A stretch of 64,000 nucleotides of DNA from Paracoccus sp. (in: a-proteobacteria) (GCF_030538755.1 NZ_JAUNTJ010000014.1:1-64000), one strand, 5' to 3'; counted from the first letter of the stretch, positions 52,339-62,589 are shown. Notes: generated from the letters alone by a model not told the origin. Program-made: numbers and translations.

Positions 52339-53838
52339 ATGAAAGAGATTGGCCACTGGATCGACGGCAAGGAAGTTGCAGGCAAATCCGGCCGCTTTGC
52401 CGATGTGTTCAACCCGGCGACGGGCGAAGTTCAGGCCCGCCTCGCGCTGGCCAGCGACGATGAAATGGCCCATGCCGTCGCCCGCGCCGCCGAGGCGCAA
52501 AAGGCCTGGGGTGCGACCAACCCGCAGAAACGCGCCCGCGTGATGATGAAGATGGTCGATCTGATTAACCGCGACATGGACAAGATGGCCGAAGTGCTGT
52601 CGTCCGAACACGGCAAGACCTTCCCCGACGCCAAGGGCGACATCCAGCGCGGGCTGGAGGTGATCGAGTTTTGCGTTGCCGCCCCGCATTTCATGAAGGG
52701 CGAATTCACCGATGGCGCCGGTCCGGGCATCGACATGTATTCGATGCGCCAGCCGCTGGGCGTGGTCGCGGGCATCACGCCGTTCAACTTTCCCGCCATG
52801 ATCCCGCTGTGGAAGATGGGTCCGGCACTGGCCGCCGGGAACGCCATGATCCTGAAACCGTCCGAGCGTGATCCCTCGGTCCCCTTGATGCTGGCGAAAC
52901 TGTGGCAAGAGGCGGGCCTGCCCGATGGCGTGTTGCAGGTCGTCAACGGCGACAAGGGCGCGGTGGATGCCATCCTGAACAGCGATGTGATTCAGGCGGT
53001 GGGCTTTGTCGGCTCGACCCCGATTGCGCAGTATATCTATGAAAACTGCGCCCGCACCGGCAAGCGTAGCCAGTGCTTTGGCGGCGCCAAGAACCACATG
53101 ATTATCATGCCCGACGCCGATCTGGATCAGGCGGCAGATGCGTTGGTCGGGGCCGGTTTCGGCGCGGCGGGCGAACGCTGCATGGCGATCTCGGTTGCGG
53201 TGCCGGTGGGCGAGGAAACCGCCGACAAGCTGATCGAAAAGCTGGTCCCCAAGATCGAGGCGCTGAAGGTCGGCCCCTATACCGCCGGCAATGATGTGGA
53301 TTACGGCCCCGTCGTGACCAAGGCGGCCAAGGAAAACATCCTGCGGCTGGTGGAAACCGGCGTCGATCAGGGCGCGAAGCTGGTGGTCGATGGCCGCGAT
53401 TTCAGCCTGCAAGGGTATGAGAACGGCTTTTTCGTCGGCCCGCATCTGTTCGATAACGTGACCACCGACATGGACATCTACAAGACCGAGATTTTCGGCC
53501 CGGTCCTGTCCACCGTCCGCGCGAAATCCTATGATGAAGCGGTCGATCTGGTGATGAACCACGAATACGGCAACGGCACCGCGATCTTTACCCGCGACGG
53601 CGACACTGCCCGCGATTTCGCCAGCCGCTGCAATATCGGTATGGTGGGCATCAACGTGCCGATCCCGGTGCCGCTGGCCTATCACACCTTTGGCGGCTGG
53701 AAAAAGTCGGGCTTTGGCGACCTGAATCAGCACGGCCCGGACGCTTTCCGCTTTTACACGCGGACGAAAACCGTCACGTCGCGCTGGCCCTCGGGCATCA
53801 AAGAGGGTGCGGCCTTTAACTTCAAGGCGATGGACTGA
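52339..53838 (+). CDS. mmsA: CoA-acylating methylmalonate-semialdehyde dehydrogenase
   Basis: 499 residues, aldehyde dehydrogenase superfamily; oxidises methylmalonate semialdehyde to propionyl-CoA in valine catabolism (and malonate semialdehyde to acetyl-CoA). Catalytic Cys is in GERCMAIS; GVVAGITPFNFPAMIPLW, FVGSTPIAQYIY and the C-terminal FYTRTKTVTSRW are MmsA motifs. AAAGGAGG gives an ideal ribosome site. Strong terminator after the stop, so it is transcribed separately from the downstream valine genes. Confidence 0.96.
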   Translation: MKEIGHWIDGKEVAGKSGRFADVFNPATGEVQARLALASDDEMAHAVARAAEAQKAWGATNPQKRARVMMKMVDLINRDMDKMAEVLSSEHGKTFPDAKGDIQRGLEVIEFCVAAPHFMKGEFTDGAGPGIDMYSMRQPLGVVAGITPFNFPAMIPLWKMGPALAAGNAMILKPSERDPSVPLMLAKLWQEAGLPDGVLQVVNGDKGAVDAILNSDVIQAVGFVGSTPIAQYIYENCARTGKRSQCFGGAKNHMIIMPDADLDQAADALVGAGFGAAGERCMAISVAVPVGEETADKLIEKLVPKIEALKVGPYTAGNDVDYGPVVTKAAKENILRLVETGVDQGAKLVVDGRDFSLQGYENGFFVGPHLFDNVTTDMDIYKTEIFGPVLSTVRAKSYDEAVDLVMNHEYGNGTAIFTRDGDTARDFASRCNIGMVGINVPIPVPLAYHTFGGWKKSGFGDLNQHGPDAFRFYTRTKTVTSRWPSGIKEGAAFNFKAMD

Positions 53839-53843
53839 TGCAG

Positions 53844-53870
53844 ACGGCCCCGGTTCGCCGGGGCCTTTTG
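53844..53870 (+). terminator. Intrinsic terminator of mmsA
   Basis: GGCCCCGG-TTCG-CCGGGGCC followed by TTTT; perfect 8-base stem with a stable tetraloop, 8 bases after the stop codon. Confidence 0.93.
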
Positions 53871-54018
53871 CCATGGCGTTGGTCAGGGGTATGACGGCAG
53901 GCTGACGCGCCTTTTCGTTCTGGTGCATCTGCCCGCCGCCTTGTGCCGGTGGGCGATCCGCATCATGAATTGCGTTGCCTGATGCCCCTTGATGCGCTGC
54001 CAACGACGGGAAAAAGCC

Positions 54019-55146
54019 ATGCCTGACTCACCGGATTTCACCCTGGGCATCGAAGAGGAATACCTGCTGGTCGATCAGCAGACCGGCGACCTGTCCCCTA
54101 TGCCTGAAAGCCTGCTTGAGGAATGCCGCGCCGATCTGGGCGATCGCGTCAGCCCCGAATATCTGCGCTGTCAGATCGAGGTGGGCACCGGCGTCTGCCG
54201 CGATATTGCGCAGGCGCGGGCGGAACTGTGCGAGTTGCGCGAAACCGTGGCGCATCATGCGGGGCGGCACGGGCTGGCACCGATTTCGGCCTCGTGCCAC
54301 CCTTATGCCGACTGGCGCGATCAGCATCACACCGACAAGGATCGCTATAACGCGCTGCGGCAGGATCTGGCGGGCGTGGCGCGGCGGATGCTGATAAGCG
54401 GGATGCATGTGCATATCGGCCTGCCCGACCGCGACCGGCGCATCGACCTGATGAACCAGTTCGTCTATTTTCTGCCGCATCTGCTGGCGCTGTCGGCCTC
54501 CAGCCCGTTCTGGCAGGGCGAGGATACCGGGCTGGCCAGCTATCGCCTGACGGTTTTCGGCAATCTGCCGCGCACCGGCCTGCCGCCCCGGCTGGACAGT
54601 TGGGGCGATTATGAACGCTCGGTTCAGGCGCTGACCGACATCGGCGTGATCGAGGATGGCAGCAAGCTGTGGTGGGATCTGCGCCCGTCGGCCCGGTTCC
54701 CGACGCTGGAAACCCGCATCTGCGACGCCTGCCCCCGGCTGGAAGATACGCTGACACTGGCCGCGCTGATCCAGTCCACCACGCGAATGCTGTGGCGGCT
54801 GTCGCAACGCAATCAACGCTGGCGCATCTATGACAATTTTCTGCTGAACGAAAACCGCTGGCGCGCGCTGCGCTATGGCGGGACCGAGGGGCTGATCGAC
54901 TTTGGCCGCCGCCGCGTGGTGCCCTTCGCCGATCTGGTGGACGAATGGATCGACCTGATCGCCCCCGACGCCGAGGCCCTGAACTGCGCCCCCGAGGTCG
55001 CGCGCGCCCGCGACATGGTGCAGCGCGGCACCAGCGCCGCACGTCAGCGGGCGGTTCTGGCCAGCGCAATGGCCGCAGGCGCGCCGCGCGATCAGGCTCT
55101 GCGCGCCGTGGTGATGGAGCTGATCGGTGAATACCGCGCCGCCTGA
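54019..55146 (+). CDS. YbdK-type carboxylate-amine ligase (glutamate-cysteine ligase 2 family)
   Basis: 375 residues. [20 protein letters not shown] is the GCS2 family opening with metal-binding glutamates; [22 protein letters not shown] and [23 protein letters not shown] are the other catalytic motifs. YbdK-like enzymes show weak gamma-glutamylcysteine synthesis; the natural substrates are not settled. It lies between mmsA and the rest of the valine genes but has no obvious place in that pathway. Start 54019 is preceded by GGGAAAAAGCC. Confidence 0.9.
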   Translation: MPDSPDFTLGIEEEYLLVDQQTGDLSPMPESLLEECRADLGDRVSPEYLRCQIEVGTGVCRDIAQARAELCELRETVAHHAGRHGLAPISASCHPYADWRDQHHTDKDRYNALRQDLAGVARRMLISGMHVHIGLPDRDRRIDLMNQFVYFLPHLLALSASSPFWQGEDTGLASYRLTVFGNLPRTGLPPRLDSWGDYERSVQALTDIGVIEDGSKLWWDLRPSARFPTLETRICDACPRLEDTLTLAALIQSTTRMLWRLSQRNQRWRIYDNFLLNENRWRALRYGGTEGLIDFGRRRVVPFADLVDEWIDLIAPDAEALNCAPEVARARDMVQRGTSAARQRAVLASAMAAGAPRDQALRAVVMELIGEYRAA

Positions 55147-55217
55147 CCCGTTTGAAACAGTTACGCAAGATTTGCGCCCTATAGCGGTGCAACCGGAGGA
55201 GAGATGAGGGGGACCGC

Positions 55218-56363
55218 ATGGATTTCGCACTGACCGAGGAACAGCAGGCGATCTTTGAAATGGCCTATGATTTTGGCCAGACACGCATCGCACCCAATGC
55301 AAAGGAATGGGAGGCCGCAGGCACCATCCCGAAAGAGCTGTGGCCGGAAATCGCCCAGCTTGGCTTTGGCGGGCTGTATGTGTCCGAGGAATACGGCGGC
55401 TCGGGCCTGTCGCGCAGCGATGCCGTGCTGGTGTTCGAGGCTTTGGCGATGGCCTGCCCCTCGGTCGGGTCGTTCCTGTCGATCCATAACATGTGCGGCG
55501 GCATGATCGACAAGTTCGGCACCGACGACGACAAGGCCCGCTGGCTGCCTGCCCTGTGCAGCATGGAAAAGGTGTTTTCCTATTGCCTGACCGAGCCGGG
55601 GTCCGGCTCCGACGCCGCCGCCCTGCGCACCCGCGCCGAACGCACGAATGACGGGTGGAAGCTGAACGGAACCAAGGCGTTCATTTCCGGCGGCGGCTAT
55701 TCAGACGTTTATGTGACCATGGTCCGCACCGGAGACGACGGGCCAAAGGGCATCAGCACCGTCATCGTCGAGGACGGCACCCCCGGCCTGTCCTTTGGCG
55801 CGAACGAACACAAGATGGGCTGGAAATCGCAGCCGACCGCGCAGGTCCAGTTCGACGATTGCGTGATCCCCGCCGAAAACCTGCTGGGCGAGGAAGGGCG
55901 CGGCTTTACCTATGCCATGGCCGGGCTGGACGGCGGGCGGCTGAACATTTCCGCCGGGGCGCTTGGCGGCGCGCAGGCCGCGCTGAACGCCACGCTGCAA
56001 TATATGGGCGAACGCAAGGCCTTCGGCAAAACCATCGACCAGTTTCAGGCGCTGCAATTCCGCTTGGCCGAGATGGAGATGAAGCTGCAATCCGCCCGCA
56101 CCTTCCTGCGGCAAGCCGCGTGGAAGCTGGACAACGCCGCCCCCGACGCGACCAAATTCTGCGCCATGGCCAAGTTTCTGGTAACGGAAAACGCCTCGCA
56201 GGTTGCGGATCAGTGCCTGCAACTGCATGGCGGTTACGGCTATCTGGCCGATTACGGTATCGAAAAGATCGTGCGCGACCTGCGCGTTCACCAAATTCTG
56301 GAAGGCACGAACGAAATCATGCGCATGATTACCGCCCGCGCCCTGTTGGCGGAGCGTGGCTGA
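55218..56363 (+). CDS. Isobutyryl-CoA dehydrogenase-like acyl-CoA dehydrogenase
   Basis: 381 residues, FAD enzyme. Catalytic Glu is in QILEGTNEIMRMI; FAD-binding motifs YCLTEPGSGSDAAALRT and the QLHGGYGYLADYGIEKIVRD helix are present. Sequence style and the neighbouring HIB-CoA hydrolase and mmsB genes point to the isobutyryl-CoA (ACAD8-like) step of valine breakdown, giving methacrylyl-CoA. GGAGGAGAG lies upstream. The stop overlaps the next start (TGATG). A separate enoyl-CoA hydratase for the following step is not in the window. Confidence 0.88.
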   Translation: MDFALTEEQQAIFEMAYDFGQTRIAPNAKEWEAAGTIPKELWPEIAQLGFGGLYVSEEYGGSGLSRSDAVLVFEALAMACPSVGSFLSIHNMCGGMIDKFGTDDDKARWLPALCSMEKVFSYCLTEPGSGSDAAALRTRAERTNDGWKLNGTKAFISGGGYSDVYVTMVRTGDDGPKGISTVIVEDGTPGLSFGANEHKMGWKSQPTAQVQFDDCVIPAENLLGEEGRGFTYAMAGLDGGRLNISAGALGGAQAALNATLQYMGERKAFGKTIDQFQALQFRLAEMEMKLQSARTFLRQAAWKLDNAAPDATKFCAMAKFLVTENASQVADQCLQLHGGYGYLADYGIEKIVRDLRVHQILEGTNEIMRMITARALLAERG

Positions 56364-57370
56364 TGGATGATCTGCATATCCGCAAGGCGGGCCGCGCGGG
56401 CCGCATCACCTTTACCCGGCCCAAGGCGCTGAACGCGCTGTCGCATGACATGGCGCGCGCGATCCATGCGGCGCTGAACGACTGGCGCGACGACCCGGAT
56501 GTGGCGCTGATCGTCATCGACGCGCAGGGCGAGCGCGCCTTTTGCGCCGGGGGCGACATCGCAGCGGTCTATCGCGGCGGGCTTGAGGGCGATCACCAGA
56601 TCGGCCGCGACTTTTTCCACGACGAATATCGCATGAACGCGGCGATCGCCGATTACCCCAAACCCATCGCCGCCTTTATGCAGGGCTTTGTCATGGGCGG
56701 CGGGGTCGGCGTGGGCGGCCATGCCAGCCATCGCGTGGTCGGCGACAGCACCCGCATCGCCATGCCGGAATCGGGCATCGGGCTGATCCCGGACGTGGGC
56801 GGCACCTGGATCTTGTCGCGCGCGCCGGGCCGCACGGGCGAATATCTGACCCTGACCGGTGCCCAGATCGGGCCGGGCGATGCGATCTTTACCGGCTTTG
56901 CTGATACCTACCTGCCCGAAGCCGAATGGCCCGCGCTGATCGCCGCGCTAGAGGAAACCGGCGACATCGGCCTGATCCACGGCCAGCCCCCGCCCCCGGC
57001 CGAGCTTGAGGGCCGCGACCTGTCCGCTTTCGGCGGCAAGACCGTGGCCGAGATCACCGCCGCGCTGCAAACCGCCGGCGACGAACAGTCGCTGAAACCG
57101 ATCCGGCGCAACTCGCCCCTGTCGATGGCGGCGGGGCTGGCGCTGGTGCGGGCTGCGCGGGGCGACCGGCGGATTCAGGAATCGCTGTCGCGCGAATATC
57201 GCTATACCTTCCGCGCGACCGAACAGACCGACTTTATCGAGGGCGTCCGCGCCCAGATCATCGACAAGGACCGCAACCCGCACTGGACCGCCGATGCGTC
57301 TGCCGACAATGTGGCGGCAGTTCTGGCGCCATTGGGCGATGACGAACTGACTTGGGGGAAAGAAGCATGA
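56363..57370 (+). CDS. 3-hydroxyisobutyryl-CoA hydrolase
   Basis: 335 residues, crotonase fold. The oxyanion-hole motifs are FCAGGDIAAVYRGG and GFVMGGGVGVGGHASHRVV, and MPESGIGLIPDVGGTWIL carries the catalytic Glu and Asp typical of HIBCH. It frees 3-hydroxyisobutyrate from CoA in valine catabolism. Coupled on both sides: TGATG with the dehydrogenase gene and ATGA with mmsB. Confidence 0.92.
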   Translation: MDDLHIRKAGRAGRITFTRPKALNALSHDMARAIHAALNDWRDDPDVALIVIDAQGERAFCAGGDIAAVYRGGLEGDHQIGRDFFHDEYRMNAAIADYPKPIAAFMQGFVMGGGVGVGGHASHRVVGDSTRIAMPESGIGLIPDVGGTWILSRAPGRTGEYLTLTGAQIGPGDAIFTGFADTYLPEAEWPALIAALEETGDIGLIHGQPPPPAELEGRDLSAFGGKTVAEITAALQTAGDEQSLKPIRRNSPLSMAAGLALVRAARGDRRIQESLSREYRYTFRATEQTDFIEGVRAQIIDKDRNPHWTADASADNVAAVLAPLGDDELTWGKEA

Positions 57371-58236
57371 AGATCGGATTTATCGGATTGGGCAACATGG
57401 GCGGACCGATGGCCGCCAATCTGGCCCGCGCAGGCAATGACGTGTCGGGGTTTGACCTGACCGCGCCGATGCCCGATGGCGTGATCCGGGCCGCCACTGC
57501 CGCCGATGCGGCGCGCGGGGCGGATGTGGTCATCACCATGCTGCCCAACGGTGCCATCCTGAAAGCCGTCGCCGCCGAGGTCATCCCGGCCATGCCCGCC
57601 GGGGCGGTGCTGTGCGACTGTTCAACCGTCGATGTGGCCAGTGCCCGCGCGGTGGCGGCTGACGCGGCGGCGGCGGGCATGGGCGCGCTGGATGCGCCGG
57701 TATCGGGCGGCATCGGCGGCGCGCAGGCCGGCACGCTGACCTTTATGGTCGGCGGCCCTGACGACGCCTTTGCCACGGTCAAGCCTCTGTTCGGCATCAT
57801 GGGCCAAAAGGCCGTGCATTGCGGCGATGCCGGGGCCGGTCAGGCCGCCAAGATCTGCAACAACATGATCCTTGGCGTAACGATGATCGCCACTTGCGAG
57901 GCTTTCGCGCTGGCCGACAAGCTGGGGCTGGACCGGCAAAAGATGTTCGACGTGGTGTCCACCTCGTCCGGTTACAGCTGGACGATGAACGCCTATTGCC
58001 CCGCGCCGGGCGTCGGGCCGAAATCGCCTGCCGACAACGACTATAAACCCGGTTTCGCATCCGAGCTGATGCTCAAGGATCTGATGCTGGCGCAGGATGC
58101 CGCCGAATCCGTCGCCGCCGACACGCCGATGGGTCGCACCGCCCGCGATCTGTATCGTACCTTCGTCGAGGACGAGGACGGGCGCGGCAAGGATTTCTCG
58201 GCCATGCTGCCGCGTTTTTCAGCACGCAACGGCTAA
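57367..58236 (+). CDS. mmsB: 3-hydroxyisobutyrate dehydrogenase
   Basis: 289 residues; oxidises 3-hydroxyisobutyrate to methylmalonate semialdehyde, the MmsA substrate. NAD motif GFIGLGNMGGPMA, substrate motif DAPVSGGIGGAQAGTL and the catalytic Lys in GAGQAAKICNNM are all in place. The start overlaps the hydrolase stop by 4 bases. Last gene of the acyl-CoA dehydrogenase-hydrolase-mmsB operon. Confidence 0.95.
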   Translation: MKIGFIGLGNMGGPMAANLARAGNDVSGFDLTAPMPDGVIRAATAADAARGADVVITMLPNGAILKAVAAEVIPAMPAGAVLCDCSTVDVASARAVAADAAAAGMGALDAPVSGGIGGAQAGTLTFMVGGPDDAFATVKPLFGIMGQKAVHCGDAGAGQAAKICNNMILGVTMIATCEAFALADKLGLDRQKMFDVVSTSSGYSWTMNAYCPAPGVGPKSPADNDYKPGFASELMLKDLMLAQDAAESVAADTPMGRTARDLYRTFVEDEDGRGKDFSAMLPRFSARNG

Positions 58237-58357
58237 ACGGCCAGCGACATGGGCAGGGCCGGTGAAAATCGGTCATGCTCGCCGCATTCTGACGGGAAAG
58301 AATGCAACCAAAAGTCGCACAGGTTGTTATCCTTAGGGATGACGAAAGGACGTAACG

Positions 58358-58732
58358 ATGATGACGCTGCATCGGGGTGTAGCGGCTGTTTTTGTGCTGT
58401 TGACCGCAGTGGCGCTGGTTCCGCTGCCGTTAATCGCACAAGCCCAAGGCAACGGTCGCGGACAGGATAGCGCCCAAAGCTGCGCGCCCGGTCTGGCCAG
58501 TCGCGATCCGGCCTGCGCGCCAGCGGGGCAGGCACAGCAAAACGGCCTGCAAGTCGGCGATGTGCTGAACCTTGGTTCGATTCATATCGTGACGCATCCC
58601 GGCCTTTATGGTCTGGGGACGCCTCCTGCGGGCGACCACTATGCCATCGTCAACGGGCGTCTGATCCGGGTTGACGGCGAAACTGGCAAGGTGCTGTCGA
58701 TCCTGCGTATCGTTGACCGCATTCTTGACTGA
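58358..58732 (+). CDS. Small secreted protein with RcnB-like C-terminus
   Basis: 124 residues. Signal peptide to about residue 30 (VFVLLTAVALVPLPLIAQAQ), then a CAPGLASRDPACAPAGQA segment (paired Cys, a motif frequent in short periplasmic proteins of this order) and a C-terminal DHYAIVNGRLIRVDGETGKVLSILR domain. Periplasmic; function unknown. An alternative start at the second Met (58361) changes little. Confidence 0.75.
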   Translation: MMTLHRGVAAVFVLLTAVALVPLPLIAQAQGNGRGQDSAQSCAPGLASRDPACAPAGQAQQNGLQVGDVLNLGSIHIVTHPGLYGLGTPPAGDHYAIVNGRLIRVDGETGKVLSILRIVDRILD

Positions 58733-58761
58733 ATAGCGCAAACCTGGTGCCGCTGATCGGG

Positions 58762-60405
58762 TCAGCCGTCCAGCAAGGCGCGGGCGGCATCCAGCGCGGC
58801 GGGGGTGATCGTATCCCCCGCCAGCATCCGGGCGATTTCGCGCTGACGTTCGTCGTGATCCAGCACCACGACGCGGCTGGTCGTCATACCGTCTGACACC
58901 GATTTCGCCACCTGAAAATGATGGCTTGCCAGCGCGGCCACCTGCGGGCTGTGGGTCACGACCAGCACCTGCGCTTCATCTGCCAGACGACGCAACCGGC
59001 GACCGACGGCATCGGCGGTCGCCCCGCCCACACCCCGGTCGATTTCGTCAAAGATCATCACCAGCGCATCCGCCCCACGCGCCAGACAGACCTTGAGCGC
59101 CAACAGAAACCGCGACAGTTCCCCGCCCGAGGCGATCTTGTCCAGCGGACCGGCAGGCGCGCCGGGGTTGGTGGCGACGGTAAAGGCCACCGCATCCGCG
59201 CCATCCGGCCCGGCGGGGGCATCGCTCAGCCGGGTTTCAAAGACTGCGCGTTCCATCTTCAGCGGCGCAAGCTCTGCCGCGACCGCCGTGTCCAGCCGCG
59301 ATGCCGCCGCGCGCCGCGCGCTGGTCAGGGCCTGCGCGGCGGTATCATAGTCCTGCCCCGCCGCCTGCGCCGCCGCGGTCAAGGCAGCCAGCGACTCTGC
59401 CCCGGAATCTATCGCCCCCAGCCGGGCGCGCAAATCATCGGCCAGCCCGGCCAGATCATCCGCCAGAACGCCGTGCTTGCGGGCCAGTGCGCGCAGGGCA
59501 AACAGCCGTTCCTCGGCGGTTTCTAACGCGCGGGGATCGAAATCCAGCGCATCCAGCGCCGCCTCGACGCCGGAAAACGCCTCGCCCAATTCGATGCTGG
59601 CGCGCGACAGCGCCGACAGCGGCGCATCCAGCCGGCCATCGGCCCGGTCCGCCGCGCCTTCCAGCCAACGGGCGGCATCCATCATCGCCCCCTCGGCCCC
59701 TTGCGGGCCAAGGGCAGTCAACGCACGGGCCACATCTTCGCGGATGCGCGCCGCGCCCTGCATCGCACGGCGGCGGGCATCAAGATCGGCCTCTTCGCCG
59801 GGCTGAGGGGCCAGATCGTCCAGTTCCTTGACGGCGTGGCGCAGGAAATCTTCTTCGGCGCGCGCGGCCTCTAGCGCGGTTTGGGCATCGCTCAGCGCCT
59901 GTTCGGCCTGCCGCCGCGCGGCCCAGGCCACCCGTGCCGGGGCCGTGTCGATGCCGCCGAACGCATCCAGCAACTGCCGGTGCCCGCGCGGGTTCAGCAG
60001 GCCACGGTCGTCATGCTGGCCATGCAGTTCCACCAGCGTATCCGACAGCGCCCGCAACACCTCGCCCGAGACGCGGCGGTCGTTGACGTAACCCGTCTTG
60101 CGCCCGTCCAGCGCATTCACCCGACGCAGGATCAGTTCATCCTCGGCCTCGATCCCGGCATCGGCCAGCACCTGACGCGCGGGATGGCCGGGCGGCAGAT
60201 CGAACACCGCCGTCACCTCGCCCTGCGCGGCCCCGGCGCGGACCAGTTCGGCCCGCCCGCGCCAGCCCAGCACAAAGCCCAGACAATCCAGCAAAATCGA
60301 CTTGCCCGCGCCTGTTTCCCCCGTCAGCGCGTTCAGCCCCGGCCCGAAGGACAGATCCAGCCGGTCGATCAGCAGCATATCCCGAATATCGAGATGGCGG
60401 AGCAT
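58762..60405 (-). CDS. recN: DNA repair protein RecN
   Basis: 547 residues, SMC-like ATPase for double-strand break repair. Walker A GETGAGKS (about 30-37), long coiled coils in the middle, signature SGGELSRFLLALK and Walker B MIFDEIDRGVGG. The N-terminus MLRHLDIRDMLLIDRLDLSFGPGLNALTGETGAGKS is typical. It follows bamD after 10 bases on the same strand, the usual order in Rhodobacterales. Confidence 0.95.
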   Translation of the reverse strand: MLRHLDIRDMLLIDRLDLSFGPGLNALTGETGAGKSILLDCLGFVLGWRGRAELVRAGAAQGEVTAVFDLPPGHPARQVLADAGIEAEDELILRRVNALDGRKTGYVNDRRVSGEVLRALSDTLVELHGQHDDRGLLNPRGHRQLLDAFGGIDTAPARVAWAARRQAEQALSDAQTALEAARAEEDFLRHAVKELDDLAPQPGEEADLDARRRAMQGAARIREDVARALTALGPQGAEGAMMDAARWLEGAADRADGRLDAPLSALSRASIELGEAFSGVEAALDALDFDPRALETAEERLFALRALARKHGVLADDLAGLADDLRARLGAIDSGAESLAALTAAAQAAGQDYDTAAQALTSARRAAASRLDTAVAAELAPLKMERAVFETRLSDAPAGPDGADAVAFTVATNPGAPAGPLDKIASGGELSRFLLALKVCLARGADALVMIFDEIDRGVGGATADAVGRRLRRLADEAQVLVVTHSPQVAALASHHFQVAKSVSDGMTTSRVVVLDHDERQREIARMLAGDTITPAALDAARALLDG

Positions 60406-60415
60406 CCCCGCCCCT

Positions 60416-61264
60416 TTACAGCCAGCGGCCCTGAATGACCTGCCGATAGACGTTGGTCAGCCAGCTATCGCCCTTGGGCGTCGCGGTCAGACCACGGCCC
60501 CGCAACTGCGCATAGGCATCTTCGTAGAAGGGCGACGACTGGAAGTTATGCCCCAGAATCGCCCCCGCCGTCTGCGCCTCATCCGTCAGGCCAAGCGCCA
60601 GATACGCCTCGACCAGACGCATCAGCGCCTCGGGCGTGTGGGTGGTGGTCTGGAATTCCTCGACCACGACGCGAAAACGGTTGATCGCCGCCGTGTAATG
60701 ACCACGCTTGAGGTAATAACGGCCGATTTCCATTTCCTTGGCGGCCAGATGGTCAAAGGCCAGATCGAATTTGAGAATCGCCGAACGCGCATATTCGCTG
60801 TCGGGATATTGCTCGATCACCTCGCGCATGGATTGCAGCGCCTGAAAGGTCAGGCCCTGATCGCGGCCCACATCGTCGATCTGGTCGTAATAGGACAGCG
60901 CCAGCAGGTATTTCGCATAGGCCGCATCTTCGTCGCCCGGATAGGTATCCAGAAAACGCTGCGCCGCCGCCCGCGCCTCTTCATAGTTCTGCGCCTTGTG
61001 ATAGCCATAGGCTTCCATAATCAGCGCGCGCTTGGCCCATTCGGAATAGGGGTAAAGCCGCTCGATCTCGGCGAAATAGCGGACGGCATCTTCGGGCCGG
61101 CGGCTGTTTTCCAGCTCGTATTCGCCGCGCTTGTAGATTTCCTCGGCGGTGAACTGTTCCATGTTTTGCGGCATGGCAGTGGTGCCGCCACGGTTACAGC
61201 CGGCAAGCATCAGGGCAGAAAGCATCGCCGCAGTCAGAAAAGCAGCACTTTTGGAACGCGGCAT
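60416..61264 (-). CDS. bamD: Outer membrane protein assembly factor BamD
   Basis: 282 residues, lipoprotein of the BAM complex. Lipobox LAGC with Cys23 for lipidation; five TPR-like repeats follow (EIYKRGEYELENSRRPEDAVRYFAEIERLYPYSEWAKRALIMEAYGYHK ...). It sits at the inner face of the outer membrane and helps fold porins and the adhesin-type barrels. Start at 61264 gives the correct signal peptide. Likely co-transcribed with recN. Confidence 0.95.
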   Translation of the reverse strand: MPRSKSAAFLTAAMLSALMLAGCNRGGTTAMPQNMEQFTAEEIYKRGEYELENSRRPEDAVRYFAEIERLYPYSEWAKRALIMEAYGYHKAQNYEEARAAAQRFLDTYPGDEDAAYAKYLLALSYYDQIDDVGRDQGLTFQALQSMREVIEQYPDSEYARSAILKFDLAFDHLAAKEMEIGRYYLKRGHYTAAINRFRVVVEEFQTTTHTPEALMRLVEAYLALGLTDEAQTAGAILGHNFQSSPFYEDAYAQLRGRGLTATPKGDSWLTNVYRQVIQGRWL

Positions 61265-61455
61265 AGGGTCCGTCCATCGATTCTGTCGGTCGTGCCGGTG
61301 CAGAGACGGCACGGCCCGGCTGTCCTAGCATAGTTTTTTAGGGGGCGCAAAATGGCAATCTGCGGTTTGGATCAGCTTTGTGACAACGGGAAAAGCCAGC
61401 CACGCCGCCCGGTTGTGCGCGCCGGGGGGCAGCGCGCACAATTGTAACATGCGAT

Positions 61456-62397
61456 TCAGGCGATCAGGGCCAGCCGTGCGGCATCGGCCGAATAGGCCGC
61501 CACGCCCGCACCGGGCAAACGCCCCTCAAGATCCGGGGAGCAGGTGGTCCATTCCCACGCATCCGGCTGGGCGAACAGCGCCCGCAGCAGGCAGTTGGTC
61601 ATCGCGTGACCGGCGCGGTTGCCGGTATAGCGCGCCAGCAGCGGTGCCCCGGCCAGCGCCAGATCGCCCATGGCATCCAGCATCTTGTGGCGCACCGCCT
61701 CGTCCGAGTGGCGCAGGCCGCCCGGCGACAGCACGCGCGGGCCATCGACGACCACGGCGTTCAGATAGCTGCCGCCAAGCGCCAGCCCGTGGCGGCGCAT
61801 CGCATCGACATCGGCCTGACGGCAAAAGGTGCGGCTGTCGGCCAGCTCGCGCACAAAGGCGCCGTTCGCCATGTCCAGCCGCTTGTCCTGCTGACCGATG
61901 GCGGTGTCGGCAAAGTCGATGTGAAAGTCGATTTCCAGATGGTCGGCGGGTTCCAGACGTGCCCATGCCTCGCCCTCGCGCACCTCGACCGGGCGCAGGA
62001 CGCGGATGGCGCGCAGCGGGCTGCCGAACTGAATTTCGATCCCGGCGCGCAGGATTCCGCGCACGAACTGGGCCGACGATCCGTCGAGAATCGGCACCTC
62101 GGGTCCGTCCACCTGAATCAGGGCGTTGTGGATGCCCGTGCCCGACAGCGCGGCCATGATGTGTTCCACGGTGGACAGCGTAGCGCCCTGCCCGTTGTCC
62201 AGCAGCGTGCAAAGCTTGGAAGGCGTCACCTGATCCCACAGCGCCTTGATCTTTGCATCCGGGCCATCGCCCAGATCGGTGCGGTGAAACACGATGCCAT
62301 GATCGGGCGCAGCGGGCCGGATGACCAGCCGCGCAGGAACGCCAGAGTGGAGACCCACATCCGTAAATTCAGCCGGTGTCTTGATCGTCGCCTGCAT
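61456..62397 (-). CDS. lpxC: UDP-3-O-acyl-N-acetylglucosamine deacetylase
   Basis: 313 residues; first committed step of lipid A synthesis, zinc-dependent. Zinc ligands lie in TVEHIMAAL and in SDEAVRHKMLDAMGD, and the catalytic His is in NRAGHAMTN; GLHSGVP near the start is the family opening. Start at 62397 (MQATIKTPAEF). Downstream of ftsZ on the same strand, as in many alphaproteobacteria. The 191 bases after it, before bamD, hold no gene. Confidence 0.95.
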   Translation of the reverse strand: MQATIKTPAEFTDVGLHSGVPARLVIRPAAPDHGIVFHRTDLGDGPDAKIKALWDQVTPSKLCTLLDNGQGATLSTVEHIMAALSGTGIHNALIQVDGPEVPILDGSSAQFVRGILRAGIEIQFGSPLRAIRVLRPVEVREGEAWARLEPADHLEIDFHIDFADTAIGQQDKRLDMANGAFVRELADSRTFCRQADVDAMRRHGLALGGSYLNAVVVDGPRVLSPGGLRHSDEAVRHKMLDAMGDLALAGAPLLARYTGNRAGHAMTNCLLRALFAQPDAWEWTTCSPDLEGRLPGAGVAAYSADAARLALIA

Positions 62398-62589
62398 AAC
62401 CTTGCCTGCCCGTTTTTTCTTGTCCTGCCGATTTCCAGAATCGGTCCGGGCACCTTTTGCGCCCGGCTCAAGACAGCTAGGCGTGCGCACCCGACCGTTC
62501 AATTAACGAATTGTAACGGGGTGAAACATTCACCGGCACGCGGTGGCGGCGTTAACCCCGAATGCGGCGGACCATTTGGAATCACAACG

